A DNA stretch of 64,000 nt from Rhodoferax aquaticus (GTDB lineage Bacteria > Pseudomonadota > Gammaproteobacteria > Burkholderiales > Burkholderiaceae_C). The notes below the pieces were generated by a model that had not been told where the DNA came from, made no database searches, and saw only the letters and a program-made list of their open reading frames with translations. This document shows positions 56,160-64,000 of the stretch, in pieces. How positions within the stretch are numbered: position 1 is the stretch's first letter; each line of letters begins with the position of its first letter. The stretch is taken from the NCBI RefSeq assembly GCF_006974105.1, contig NZ_CP036282.1, positions 4,092,001 to 4,156,000 of the forward strand. The letters run 5' to 3'. The position numbers and the translations under genes were made by a program.

Positions 56160-56955
56160 AAAACCATTGAACCAAGCCGCAGGCTTGCTGGAACTTGCCG
56201 AACCGCCGGCACCTAAGCTCATGGCGGTGGTAAGCCATGGGGACGAGCAATCTGAGCTCCCCCTACTTTGGCGACTATGCGCCGCATTGGTTGACTTTGG
56301 CTATGCTGTCACCGTACTCGATGGAACAACCCGAGAGTCCGAGGCCAATCCAGGCCTAGAACAATACCTAGAAAACGGCTACTGGACGTCCGACGACAAA
56401 GAAGACGTGCCCGCATGGAGCATCATTCCGGCGGGCTTGGGTTTGCGTAGCCTAGGAAGCATGGCGGACTCGCAAGCCCAAACGCTCGCCTACTTGCATC
56501 AGCTTTTCCAAAACGAGGGCATTGTTTTGATCTACGACAGCGCAGACTGCTTGGTTCCTCTGCTGTATGACACAGGCATCTCCCCATTGCTGGTACTCAC
56601 GCCCTTGCGCTCGTCGCTCATTACTAGCTACCGCTCTTTGAAGCACTTGTTGCTTAACGGACGGCTAGAGCCTACCATTGTGGAAATGGCGCATCGGCAA
56701 GGTGCACTCCCACCGAACAAGTTGGGCAACGTAGCCAACAGTCTGACCGAATGTGCCAAAAACTTTCTGGGCTATGGGCTGACGGCCCTGCAAATTGAAG
56801 CGCCTTTTGATGACGACAGACCGTGTGTAGACATTCAAAACTTAGCACTTCGCATGCTGGAAAACACCTTGCAACTTAGCGCTGATTGTGTAAGTCACCC
56901 CGCTCAAGCCGGTTCACTGGCCCACACGAGTGGCCAACGCGTTGGGAGCCATTGA
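56152..56955 (+). CDS. FlhG/FleN-position protein lacking the ATPase P-loop
   Basis: A 267-residue protein in the flhG (FleN/YlxH) slot between flhF and fliA. Parts resemble the MinD/ParA fold (MAVVSHGDEQSELPLLWRLCAALVDFGYAVTVLDGT; VLIYDSADCLVPLLYD; LLVLTPLRSSLITSYRSLKHLL). The deviant Walker A KGGVGKT is replaced by SHGDEQSEL, so ATP binding is doubtful. I start at ATG 56152, as the longer frame overlaps flhF. It may retain a regulatory role with FlhF or FliA without ATP switching. Confidence 0.75.
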   Translation: MLEKPLNQAAGLLELAEPPAPKLMAVVSHGDEQSELPLLWRLCAALVDFGYAVTVLDGTTRESEANPGLEQYLENGYWTSDDKEDVPAWSIIPAGLGLRSLGSMADSQAQTLAYLHQLFQNEGIVLIYDSADCLVPLLYDTGISPLLVLTPLRSSLITSYRSLKHLLLNGRLEPTIVEMAHRQGALPPNKLGNVANSLTECAKNFLGYGLTALQIEAPFDDDRPCVDIQNLALRMLENTLQLSADCVSHPAQAGSLAHTSGQRVGSH

Positions 56956-57671
56956 TGTACACCGCAAAAGGCCAAATGGATCGCAACGCGCTGATCAAAC
57001 AATACCAGCCGCTTGTTCGACGCTTGGCACACCACATGATGGCCAAGCTCCCCGCCAGTGTGGAGGTGGATGACTTGATTCAAGTGGGCCTGATTGGACT
57101 ATCCGACGCGCTCACACGTTACGAGTCAGCGCAGGGCGTTCAGTTTGAGACCTTCGCCACCCAGCGCATTCGAGGCGCCATGCTTGACGAGCTGCGCGAA
57201 AACGACTGGATGTCCCGAGGCTCTAGAAAAAGCCAAAAAGACATTGAAACAGCCATGCGCAAGTTAGAGCACCAGTTGGGCCGCAGCCCCGCTGAATCAG
57301 AGATTGCCAAGGAGCTAGGCATGAGTTTGGGTGACTACCAGTCTCTGCTTGGCAAAGTTCGTGGCACGCAGCTGGTGTATCTAGAAGACATGTCACGCCG
57401 CAATGAAGACGACGACACCTTCTTAGATCGGCATGTGGCGGATACGGATGCAGACCCTCTCAACATGCTACGCGATCAACGTATTCGCGCAGCTTTGGTT
57501 GCGGCTATTAAGGGTCTACCGGAACGGGAGCAGCACATCATGAGCATGTACTACGAACAAGACATGAACCTCAAGGAGATTGCCGCAGTGCTAGACGTCA
57601 CGGAGTCCCGCGTGTGCCAACTGCATAGCCAATCCATTGCCCGGCTGAGAGCCAAAATGCGCACCCACTAA
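56955..57671 (+). CDS. fliA: Flagellar sigma factor FliA (sigma-28)
   Basis: A 238-residue sigma-70-family factor with regions 2, 3 and 4. Seen are LIQVGLIGLSDALTRYESAQGVQFETFATQRIRGAMLDELR (region 2) and LPEREQHIMSMYYEQDMNLKEIAAVLDVTESRVCQLHSQSI (region 4). It directs late promoters such as flgM, fliS and fliC found in this window. TGATG overlaps the preceding stop. A strong bidirectional terminator follows. Confidence 0.96.
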   Translation: MYTAKGQMDRNALIKQYQPLVRRLAHHMMAKLPASVEVDDLIQVGLIGLSDALTRYESAQGVQFETFATQRIRGAMLDELRENDWMSRGSRKSQKDIETAMRKLEHQLGRSPAESEIAKELGMSLGDYQSLLGKVRGTQLVYLEDMSRRNEDDDTFLDRHVADTDADPLNMLRDQRIRAALVAAIKGLPEREQHIMSMYYEQDMNLKEIAAVLDVTESRVCQLHSQSIARLRAKMRTH

Positions 57672-57695
57672 GACCGAAAGCACACCGTTACACCC

Positions 57696-57727
57696 ATAAA
57701 AAAACCACCCAATGGGTGGTTTTTTTA
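57696..57727. terminator. Bidirectional terminator between fliA and flgN
   Basis: ACCACCC and GGGTGGT pair around AAT, with runs of A on the left and T on the right, so a good terminator results on either strand. It serves fliA on the plus strand and flgN on the minus strand. Confidence 0.9.
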
Positions 57728-57739
57728 TGGCCTGGCTGA

Positions 57740-58114
57740 TCAAGCCATGGCACCCCTCTTTGCACCCACACTCGAACTGCCATAAGGCCCAATCACTGGG
57801 CTATAGGTGGTGCGCTTGGCAGATGGCATCAAGATTTGCAAACCTTGCTCCACAAATGCAGCACGCCTGAGTAAGTTCTCGCGCAACACCGAAATACCAG
57901 CCGCCAACAGGTGCAGCCGCTCAGCATGGCGCAGCTTGTCCAAACGATTGCGGCCTAATTCGTCCACCAATTGAAGCAATTCCACTGCGCCCTTTTGCAA
58001 ACTCACGCTAGCGAGCTGAATATCGTCCGAGCTGCCTGACAACAAGGCCTCAGAAGCTTGGGAGAACTGAAGCTCCAGTTGGTCTAACTGAAGTGACACA
58101 GGGTCATTCAACAT
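57740..58114 (-). CDS. flgN: Flagellar hook-associated chaperone FlgN
   Basis: A 124-residue helical protein in the FlgN slot after flgM. LDQLELQFSQASEALLSGSSDDIQLASVSLQKGAVELLQLVDEL fits the FlgN helix pattern. FlgN holds FlgK and FlgL for export. Forty-three bases separate it from flgM on the same strand, so it lies in the FliA-dependent flgMN transcript. Confidence 0.8.
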   Translation of the reverse strand: MLNDPVSLQLDQLELQFSQASEALLSGSSDDIQLASVSLQKGAVELLQLVDELGRNRLDKLRHAERLHLLAAGISVLRENLLRRAAFVEQGLQILMPSAKRTTYSPVIGPYGSSSVGAKRGAMA

Positions 58115-58157
58115 GTTTGCGAACCTTCAACGTGTTTGGCAGGCGGCTGCTGTGGGC

Positions 58158-58475
58158 TCAACTTGTGGTGCGTTTGAGCATCTCTTGTGCGTTGGACAAC
58201 AACTTGTCGGCAATCGCTTCAGCGTTAACTTTGTAAGTGCCTTGCTCAATTTGCGTGCGCACTTTTGCAACCTTCTGGGTATCGACCTCCGCCACGTCCG
58301 CTTGCTCCAGCGCGCGCGCTTGGGTGGATACCGTTACCGCAACTCCAGCCGACTTGGTGCTGGCGGGAGCATTGGCTTGCGTTTTTGCGGTCGATGCCGC
58401 CCCTGCCTTTTGGGCTGCGGGCGCATTAACTTGAGACACAAGAGCAGGAAGTTCTGAGGGTTGACCTATTTTCAT
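58158..58475 (-). CDS. flgM: Anti-sigma-28 factor FlgM
   Basis: A 105-residue protein, disordered and Ala-rich in its first half, with the FliA-binding helices at the end (VAKVRTQIEQGTYKVNAEAIADKLLSNAQEML). FlgM blocks FliA until it is secreted through the completed hook. The ATG at 58475 is six bases after GGAG; a TTG twelve bases upstream is less likely. A near-perfect sigma-28 promoter lies 43-69 bases upstream. Confidence 0.92.
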   Translation of the reverse strand: MKIGQPSELPALVSQVNAPAAQKAGAASTAKTQANAPASTKSAGVAVTVSTQARALEQADVAEVDTQKVAKVRTQIEQGTYKVNAEAIADKLLSNAQEMLKRTTS

Positions 58476-58517
58476 CACGTTCTCCAAAACTACGATAAGC
58501 GTAGCCTCGTACGAGTG

Positions 58518-58544
58518 TTATCGGCCGGGCTGCAACGTACTTTA
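58518..58544 (-). promoter_or_regulatory. Sigma-28 promoter of flgM-flgN
   Basis: TAAAGTAC-N11-GCCGATAA on the minus strand: the -10 matches the consensus at every position, the -35 at six of eight, with the exact spacer. This is the clearest FliA promoter in the window and means FlgM accumulation is coupled to FliA activity. Confidence 0.9.
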
Positions 58545-58568
58545 GCTTTTTTTTGAAAAGACAGGGCT

Positions 58569-59303
58569 TTACAGGTCAATTCTTACTGTATGGACATCCA
58601 TCACTACCCCGGTCGCCACGCGGCCATTGTCCATCCGCACGCGGGCGGGTTGCCCCAAGATTCCAGCGGAAAGTGCCTGGGCGTCGGAAGAGATCGAAAA
58701 TCCGGGGCCTTGCGCTACCACCCGCACTTGCGCGCCGGCTTGAAATACTTGCGCTGGCTTCACCATGCCTTGGCGTAAAGTTTGCCCAGTGCCGAGTTGG
58801 CGGGTTGCCACCTGCCCCACCCAAGCGGAGCGGTCGGTTAGCACAGGAGAAACTTCTTCCGCCCAATCTACCTCGGTCTCCACCATATCAGTGGGACCAA
58901 TCACGGCACCCGATGCCACCGGGTTTTTTACAACCCATGCAGTGCCTAAGGCTTTGACTGTGGCGGGCATGGTGACATTCCAGCGCACCATGCCGTCCAT
59001 GCAGCGCACACCGACCCGGGTCTTGCCCCACAAACGCAAGCCTACTGGCAAGTAGGCCTCCACGTTGCCGCAAGGGGCCAACTTCAAGCGACCATCGATA
59101 CCCCCTACGGTGACTTCGGTACGCACGGCTGTTCCAGAAGCTGCCACATTGCTGGCAACCGCTGCACGTGCCCAAGTTTCCACCGCGGCTTGCAAGTCAC
59201 TGTAGTTGGGGACCTGCGCCTGCACATTCAGGCAAGCCCCCGCTAGCGCCAAGCCAAGCGCGAGCGGCAGTGCGTGGGTGAGGCGGTTGCGAAACGGTGT
59301 CAT
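58569..59303 (-). CDS. flgA: Flagellar P-ring assembly chaperone FlgA
   Basis: A 244-residue periplasmic chaperone for FlgI. From the ATG at 59303 the protein has a Sec signal (RNRLTHALPLALGLALAGACLNVQAQ) and a C-terminal SAF domain with WVVKNPVASGAVIGPTDM, RQLGTGQTLRQGMVKP and VVAQGPGFSISSDAQALSAG. The frame is open to 59384 but lacks signal character. flgA is divergent from flgB, as is usual. Confidence 0.93.
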   Translation of the reverse strand: MTPFRNRLTHALPLALGLALAGACLNVQAQVPNYSDLQAAVETWARAAVASNVAASGTAVRTEVTVGGIDGRLKLAPCGNVEAYLPVGLRLWGKTRVGVRCMDGMVRWNVTMPATVKALGTAWVVKNPVASGAVIGPTDMVETEVDWAEEVSPVLTDRSAWVGQVATRQLGTGQTLRQGMVKPAQVFQAGAQVRVVAQGPGFSISSDAQALSAGILGQPARVRMDNGRVATGVVMDVHTVRIDL

Positions 59304-59516
59304 AACAGTAGTTTTTAGGGTGGAGAAACTTGAAGTTCGCGCTTGTTCCAATAGCGCACTGGGCCAATGTAGGCGCAAGCACACGAACCATTTAACGCAA
59401 AAGCACGCCTTTCCACCGCCAATTCACAGGCTCAAAAATTCAAGTTTTTCCCATAATCGATTCAACGCTTTGCATGCCCTTGTCGTGCATCAGCGGTTTT
59501 GATGATGGGGTGACTT

Positions 59517-59948
59517 ATGTTTGCCAATTTGACACAGGCCTTGGACTTCCAAGGCAAAGCTTTGGTGCTTCGCTCTGAGCGTCAGCGCGTCATTGCCAGC
59601 AACATTGCCAACGCTGACACGCCCGGTTATGCGGGCCGCGACATCAACTTCAAAGAAGCCATGAATGCCGCTGAAGAGTCCGCCGCACTGGCGCCAACAC
59701 CCGCCAGAGGGGCCACGAGCGAAGGCACAACCCATCCCAACCACATACCACTGCAAAGCACCATGGACAAAGCTGGTGGCCCCAAGCTCAACTACACCAT
59801 ACAAACCCAACCTGCCATGGATGGCAACAGTGTGGACCTGGACCGCGAACGCGCCAACTTCGTGGACAACTCGGTGCGGTATGAGGCCACCCTTCGCTTC
59901 ATTAACGGCAGTTCTAAAACACTCTTGAGTGCCATTCAAGGTCAGTAG
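59517..59948 (+). CDS. flgB: Flagellar proximal rod protein FlgB
   Basis: A 143-residue rod protein with RQRVIASNIANADTPGYAGRDINFKEAMN and a C-terminal RYEATLRFINGSSKTLLSAI. It forms the proximal rod with FlgC, FlgF and FliE. It is first in the flgBCDEFG operon. No ribosome site better than GGGGTGA precedes the ATG. Confidence 0.95.
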   Translation: MFANLTQALDFQGKALVLRSERQRVIASNIANADTPGYAGRDINFKEAMNAAEESAALAPTPARGATSEGTTHPNHIPLQSTMDKAGGPKLNYTIQTQPAMDGNSVDLDRERANFVDNSVRYEATLRFINGSSKTLLSAIQGQ

Positions 59949-59974
59949 GCAAGTTTCGCCCTAGGAGTCAGACC

Positions 59975-60379
59975 ATGTCCATGTTTAGTATCTTCAATGT
60001 TTCGGGCAGTGCGATCAGTTCGCAATCGCAGCGACTCAACGTGGTGGCCAGCAATCTGGCCAATGCGGATGCGGTTGCTGGGCCTGATGGTCAAGGCTAC
60101 AAAGGGCGCCAAGTGGTCTTTGAGACCGTGCCCATGGGCTCAGACGCATCTTCCGGCGTGAAGGTGAGCGCCATTCGCGAAAGCAATGAACCCATGAAAC
60201 GGGTGCACAACCCCAGCCATCCGTCCGCGGACGCAGACGGCTACGTGCTCCAGTCCAACGTGAACCCGGTGGAGGAGATGGTCAACATGATCTCTGCCTC
60301 ACGCTCATACCAAAACAACGTCGAAGTCATGAATACCGCCAAGACCTTGATGCTCAAAACCCTGCAAATGGGTCAATAA
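59975..60379 (+). CDS. flgC: Flagellar rod protein FlgC
   Basis: A 134-residue protein with SAISSQSQRLNVVASNLANADA, KRVHNPSHPSADADGYVL and VNPVEEMVNMISASRSYQNNVEVMNTAK, the FlgC signatures. Forms the proximal rod; AGGAG precedes the ATG. flgD follows 15 bases on. Confidence 0.96.
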   Translation: MSMFSIFNVSGSAISSQSQRLNVVASNLANADAVAGPDGQGYKGRQVVFETVPMGSDASSGVKVSAIRESNEPMKRVHNPSHPSADADGYVLQSNVNPVEEMVNMISASRSYQNNVEVMNTAKTLMLKTLQMGQ

Positions 60380-60394
60380 ACCGAGGACGCGACC

Positions 60395-61063
60395 ATGGCA
60401 ACGACCACACCCGTGACATCCAAAGACCCCATCGCCGCATTGGCCGATGCTGGAAACACCAAGAAGAAAACTGGCCAAAGCGATGCCGATGCTTCGCAAG
60501 ACCGCTTCTTGAAGCTCTTGGTTGCGCAGCTCAACAACCAAGACCCCATGAACCCCATGGACAACGCACAAATGACCAGCCAGCTGGCGCAGATCAACAC
60601 GGTATCAGGCCTGACCCAACTCAATGAGACGGTCAAAACCTTGGGCAGCCAGTTTTCTGAGCTTCAAGTCATGCAAGGGTCCAGCATGATCGGTCGTGAC
60701 ATCTTGATTCAAGACAACAAGCTCTCCATCACTAACGGTGTCGCAAAAGGCACGATCGAACTGCCTAGCAACGCAAGCAAGGTGTCCGTGGAGATCATCA
60801 GCCCGGGAGGCAAGTTGGTCGACACCCTCAATTTAGGCGCGAAAAGCGCAGGGCGCAATGACTTTACATGGGATGCATCCAAGTACGCCGCAGGCGGAAC
60901 ACCCACCTTCAAAGTCACAGCCACGCAGGGTAATGACGCCATGACCACCACCGCCTACTCGCGCGACACGGTCGTATCGGTGGGCACCAACAACGGTGCC
61001 ATGAGCTTGCAAACCAAAGGCCGCGCAGCGGTGGCCTATGCCGACATCAAAGCCATTTTGTAG
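60395..61063 (+). CDS. flgD: Flagellar hook-capping scaffold FlgD
   Basis: A 222-residue scaffold with DRFLKLLVAQLNNQDPMNPMDNAQMTSQLAQINTVSGL, the FlgD hallmark, then an Ig-like C-terminal domain (ELPSNASKVSVEIISPGGKLVDTLNLG). It caps the growing hook and is absent from the finished one. Followed 51 bases later by flgE. Confidence 0.95.
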   Translation: MATTTPVTSKDPIAALADAGNTKKKTGQSDADASQDRFLKLLVAQLNNQDPMNPMDNAQMTSQLAQINTVSGLTQLNETVKTLGSQFSELQVMQGSSMIGRDILIQDNKLSITNGVAKGTIELPSNASKVSVEIISPGGKLVDTLNLGAKSAGRNDFTWDASKYAAGGTPTFKVTATQGNDAMTTTAYSRDTVVSVGTNNGAMSLQTKGRAAVAYADIKAIL

Positions 61064-61114
61064 CGTGTTTCTAACTACCACTGCCTGACCCGTCCATCGT
61101 TCAAGGAAACTACC

Positions 61115-62395
61115 ATGTCATTTCAAACCGGGCTTTCTGGCCTCAATGCCTCGGGCAAGCGCCTAGACGTGATCGGCAACAACATTGCCAATGCCAACAC
61201 CGTGGGCATGAAGGTATCGCGTGTAGAGTTCAACGAATTGGTAGCCTCTGCGCTAGGGCCCAGCGGAGGTGGCGGTGCGGGTGGTGGTATTGGTGTCGCC
61301 GTAGGCGCTGTGTCGCAACAGTTCTCGCAAGGCACGATCAACATCACGGGCAATTCACTGGATGTCGCCATTAACGGTGGAGGCTTCTACCAAATCACCC
61401 AGAAAGACGGCTCACCCGCTTACACACGCGATGGCCAGTTCAAACTGACCAACACCGGGGCGATTGTCACCAACTCAGGTGCCAACCTCATGGGCTACCC
61501 CACCACGCTGCTGGGCGTGACCACCAGCACCACAATTCAAAAGCTCACCGTTCCCACCGGTGCGCCCATTCCCGCAAAAGCCACCACCGCAGTCTCTGCC
61601 GAGTTCAACTTAGACTCGCGCGCTGCCATTGCTGCCACAGCAACCCCTCCGGTACCGATTGGAACGTATGGAACCACCCTCACAGGCTATGACTCACAAG
61701 GCGTACCGGTCCCTATTGACCTCTACTTCACCAAAGTGGGCGCAGACAAATGGGACATTTATATGCCAGACCCCTTGTCCACCACTACGACCCCCTTGCC
61801 GCCCAAAGCCGTTACCGGATTGAACGCTGTGCCGCCGTCACCCTCTGTCAGCTTTGACATCAACGGCAAGATTACTGCGCCGCTCACCCCCATCGACATC
61901 AAGCTGTATTCCCAGAATCCCAATGTCAATCTGGCCAGCACGCCACCGGGCCAGTTCACCGCAACACTAGACATCAAAACGGCATCCCAGTACGGCACCC
62001 CCTTTGCCGTCTCAAGCCTCACCCAAGACGGCTATACCGCGGGCAACCTAACCGCGGTCACCATCAACGACCAAGGTGTCTTGACCACCCAGTACTCCAA
62101 CGGTCAAACCCAGGCGCGCGGCAAAATTTCCTTGGCTGACTTTCGCAACGTGCAGGGTTTGGTCCCGATTGGAGCAGGCGCATGGACCGAATCCGCCGCA
62201 TCTGGCCAACCCATTCAAGGCTCGCCCGGCACGGGTAACTTTGGCAAGCTGCGCTCAGGGGCGACCGAAGACTCCAATGTGGACCTGACCGCGCAGCTCA
62301 TCGACATGATGACCGCCCAGCGTGACTACCAAGCCAACGCCCAAACGATCAAGACGCAAGACCAAACGCTTAGCACCTTGGTCAATTTGCGCTAA
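61115..62395 (+). CDS. flgE: Flagellar hook protein FlgE
   Basis: A 426-residue hook subunit with GLSGLNASGKRLDVIGNNIANANTVGMK near the start and DYQANAQTIKTQDQTLSTLVNLR at the end. FYQITQKDGSPAYTRDGQFKL and a variable middle are standard for hook proteins. AAGGAAA lies before the ATG. Length falls within the usual range. Confidence 0.96.
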   Translation: MSFQTGLSGLNASGKRLDVIGNNIANANTVGMKVSRVEFNELVASALGPSGGGGAGGGIGVAVGAVSQQFSQGTINITGNSLDVAINGGGFYQITQKDGSPAYTRDGQFKLTNTGAIVTNSGANLMGYPTTLLGVTTSTTIQKLTVPTGAPIPAKATTAVSAEFNLDSRAAIAATATPPVPIGTYGTTLTGYDSQGVPVPIDLYFTKVGADKWDIYMPDPLSTTTTPLPPKAVTGLNAVPPSPSVSFDINGKITAPLTPIDIKLYSQNPNVNLASTPPGQFTATLDIKTASQYGTPFAVSSLTQDGYTAGNLTAVTINDQGVLTTQYSNGQTQARGKISLADFRNVQGLVPIGAGAWTESAASGQPIQGSPGTGNFGKLRSGATEDSNVDLTAQLIDMMTAQRDYQANAQTIKTQDQTLSTLVNLR

Positions 62396-62418
62396 CCCGC
62401 TTGTAACGAAAGCCCCTT

Positions 62419-63159
62419 ATGGACCGCCTTATCTACACCGCCATGACAGGCGCCAACGCGGCGGCGAGTCGGCAAGCCGTGCTGTCCAACAACTTGGCCA
62501 ATGCGTCTACGCCGGGCTTTCGCGCGCAGCTCGCCACCTACCGTGCGGTCCCCTTGCGCGGGGACGGAGCAACTACACGCGTCTTTGCACTGGAAGCGAC
62601 AGCGGGTCACTCAGATCTGCCTGGACCCGCCATGCGCACCGACCGTAGCCTGGACGCCATGGCCACCGGCAACTCATGGTTCACCGTGCAAGGCTTGGAC
62701 GGCACCGAGGCCTACACCCGCAGCGGGCATTTCGAAGTATCGACCGACGGCACATTGGTCACAGGCAGTGGCCTGCCTGTGCTCAACAACGGGGGGTCAC
62801 CCATCACGGTGCCACCCGGGGCCGAAGTATCCATTGGGCATGACGGCGGTGTCAGCGCCAAGGTGGGCAACCAACCCGCCAACGCCATTGGCCGCCTCAA
62901 ACTCGTGAGCCCCAACGCCGACGACCCACTCAAGCGCAGCGACGACGGCTTGTTCAGAAGCCTATCCGGAGACCCGTTGAACAACGACGACAACGCACGT
63001 CTGCAAGTGGGTGTGCTTGAGGGTTCCAACGTCAACCCGATCGAAGCCATGGTGGGAATGATCCAAACCGCCCGTCAGTTCGAAGTACAAACCCGGCTGA
63101 TGCAATCTGCGGAATCGAATGACCGCTCTGCCGCCCAGCTCCTAGGCTTGCAAGGATAA
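62419..63159 (+). CDS. flgF: Flagellar rod protein FlgF
   Basis: A 246-residue rod protein with [52 protein letters not shown] and [25 protein letters not shown]. It is shorter than FlgG and precedes it by five bases, the usual order in the flg operon. Confidence 0.95.
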   Translation: MDRLIYTAMTGANAAASRQAVLSNNLANASTPGFRAQLATYRAVPLRGDGATTRVFALEATAGHSDLPGPAMRTDRSLDAMATGNSWFTVQGLDGTEAYTRSGHFEVSTDGTLVTGSGLPVLNNGGSPITVPPGAEVSIGHDGGVSAKVGNQPANAIGRLKLVSPNADDPLKRSDDGLFRSLSGDPLNNDDNARLQVGVLEGSNVNPIEAMVGMIQTARQFEVQTRLMQSAESNDRSAAQLLGLQG

Positions 63160-63164
63160 ACACC

Positions 63165-63947
63165 ATGATCAACTCCCTCTGGATCTCTAAAACCGGCATG
63201 GAAGCCCAGCAAATGCAGCTGGACGTGATTTCCAATAACTTGGCCAACGTATCCACCACGGGCTTCAAAAAATCGCACGCGGTGTTTGAAGACCTGATGT
63301 ACCAAAACCTGCGCCAAGTGGGCTCCAACACGTCGGAACAATCCACCCTGCCCACAGGCCTGCAGATTGGTTTAGGTGTTCGCACCGTAGCCACCAGCCG
63401 CACGTTTTCTCAAGGCAATGTGCAGCAGTCCAATAACAACTTGGATGTTGCGATCCAGGGCAATGGTTTCTTCCAGCTAACGATGCCTGACGGCACCATT
63501 GGCTATACCCGCGATGGGTCTTTCCAGATCGACAACCAAGGCCGCATGGTCACCACGACGGGCCTGCCCGTGCTCAACGGCATCACCATACCAGCGAACG
63601 CAACCAGCGTCGCCATCGGGTCTGATGGCGCAGTCACCGCGCAGATTCCGGGCACGGTCAACCCCCAACCGATTGGCACCATCACACTGGCCAGCTTTAT
63701 CAACCCCGCAGGGCTAGAGCCCAAAGGGCAAAACGTCTTTGCCGAGAGCACGGCCTCTGGGCAACCGAACGTAGGGACGGCTGGCGCCAACGGCATGGGC
63801 ACTGTGATGCAGGGTTTCTTGGAAACGTCCAATGTGAACGTGGTGCAAGAGCTGGTCACCATGATCCAGACCCAGCGGGCGTATGAAATGAACTCCAAAG
63901 CCATTCAAACCTCAGACCAAATGCTGCAAAAACTTGGACAGCTCTAG
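63165..63947 (+). CDS. flgG: Flagellar distal rod protein FlgG
   Basis: A 260-residue distal rod protein: [65 protein letters not shown] and [27 protein letters not shown]. It connects the rod to the hook. The flgH start follows. Confidence 0.97.
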   Translation: MINSLWISKTGMEAQQMQLDVISNNLANVSTTGFKKSHAVFEDLMYQNLRQVGSNTSEQSTLPTGLQIGLGVRTVATSRTFSQGNVQQSNNNLDVAIQGNGFFQLTMPDGTIGYTRDGSFQIDNQGRMVTTTGLPVLNGITIPANATSVAIGSDGAVTAQIPGTVNPQPIGTITLASFINPAGLEPKGQNVFAESTASGQPNVGTAGANGMGTVMQGFLETSNVNVVQELVTMIQTQRAYEMNSKAIQTSDQMLQKLGQL

Positions 63948-63962
63948 CCCCAGGAGACCTAC

Positions 63963-64000
63963 ATGCCACACACTCAACCCCTGAATAAATGGCCGCGCTG
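63963..64000 (+). CDS. flgH: Start of the L-ring gene (flgH), cut by window edge
   Basis: AGGAG lies six bases before an ATG 15 bases after flgG, opening MPHTQPLNKWPR. Position after flgG strongly predicts FlgH, the L-ring lipoprotein. The visible dozen codons show no lipobox yet, so the call rests on gene order. Confidence 0.55.
   Translation, partial: MPHTQPLNKWPR

Overview
The window looks like a chromosomal segment of a motile betaproteobacterium, most likely Burkholderiales/Comamonadaceae (Rhodoferax-like). The family call rests on gene order (fliC-fliD-fliS-fliT; flhDC-motAB-cheY-flhBAF-flhG-fliA; flgMN/flgA/flgBCDEFG), on flhDC as master regulator and on moderate GC content. I assigned it by reading, not by a database search.

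Layout. (1) 1-13,012 is a sugar-nucleotide and glycosyltransferase island. It has several family-2-type glycosyltransferases and one GT4-like enzyme, a methyltransferase-GT fusion, and fdtA/fdtB/fdtC homologues for a dTDP-3-acetamido-3,6-dideoxyhexose. It also has gmd with an SDR partner, a cupin and a C-methyltransferase. At least three gene remnants (982-1053, 5142-5303, 11474-11768) show that the island is being remodelled. (2) 13,057-37,997, read right to left, is a type I secretion locus: a NodT/OprM-like outer-membrane lipoprotein, a Sel1-repeat protein, a giant 4,725-residue repeat protein, a 1,127-residue paralogue, an HlyB-like ABC transporter with a degenerate C39 domain, and an HlyD-like adaptor. 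(3) 38,154-64,000 holds a GT41 (SPINDLY/OGT-type) glycosyltransferase followed by a large flagellar cluster.

The most unusual content is the pair of giant proteins. Both are built almost wholly from an octapeptide, roughly L-x-T-x-Q-[VI]-x-A. In the larger one the octads are grouped in sevens (56 residues, marked by an [IL]ETxDIxA octad). These are embedded in a 406-residue (1,218-bp) unit repeated nine times in near-identical tandem, plus one exactly half-length 609-bp copy. Diagnostic substitutions show a further three-unit (3,654-bp) order, ABC-ABC-ABB. Both proteins end in EF-hand-like DxDxDG loops and a shared tail that I infer to carry the type I secretion signal.

A working picture is a very long, Thr-rich, calcium-stabilised surface or extracellular fibre exported by its own type I system. 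It sits between sugar-synthesis genes and flagellar genes, so fibre, flagellin or both may be O-glycosylated. The flagellar cluster has its own oddities: a FliD cap protein with an Ala-rich insertion of about 510 residues, two divergent flagellin genes, an FlhG-position protein without a P-loop, and cheY without adjacent cheZ. Strong sigma-28 promoters precede flgM, fliS and the minus-strand flagellin gene.
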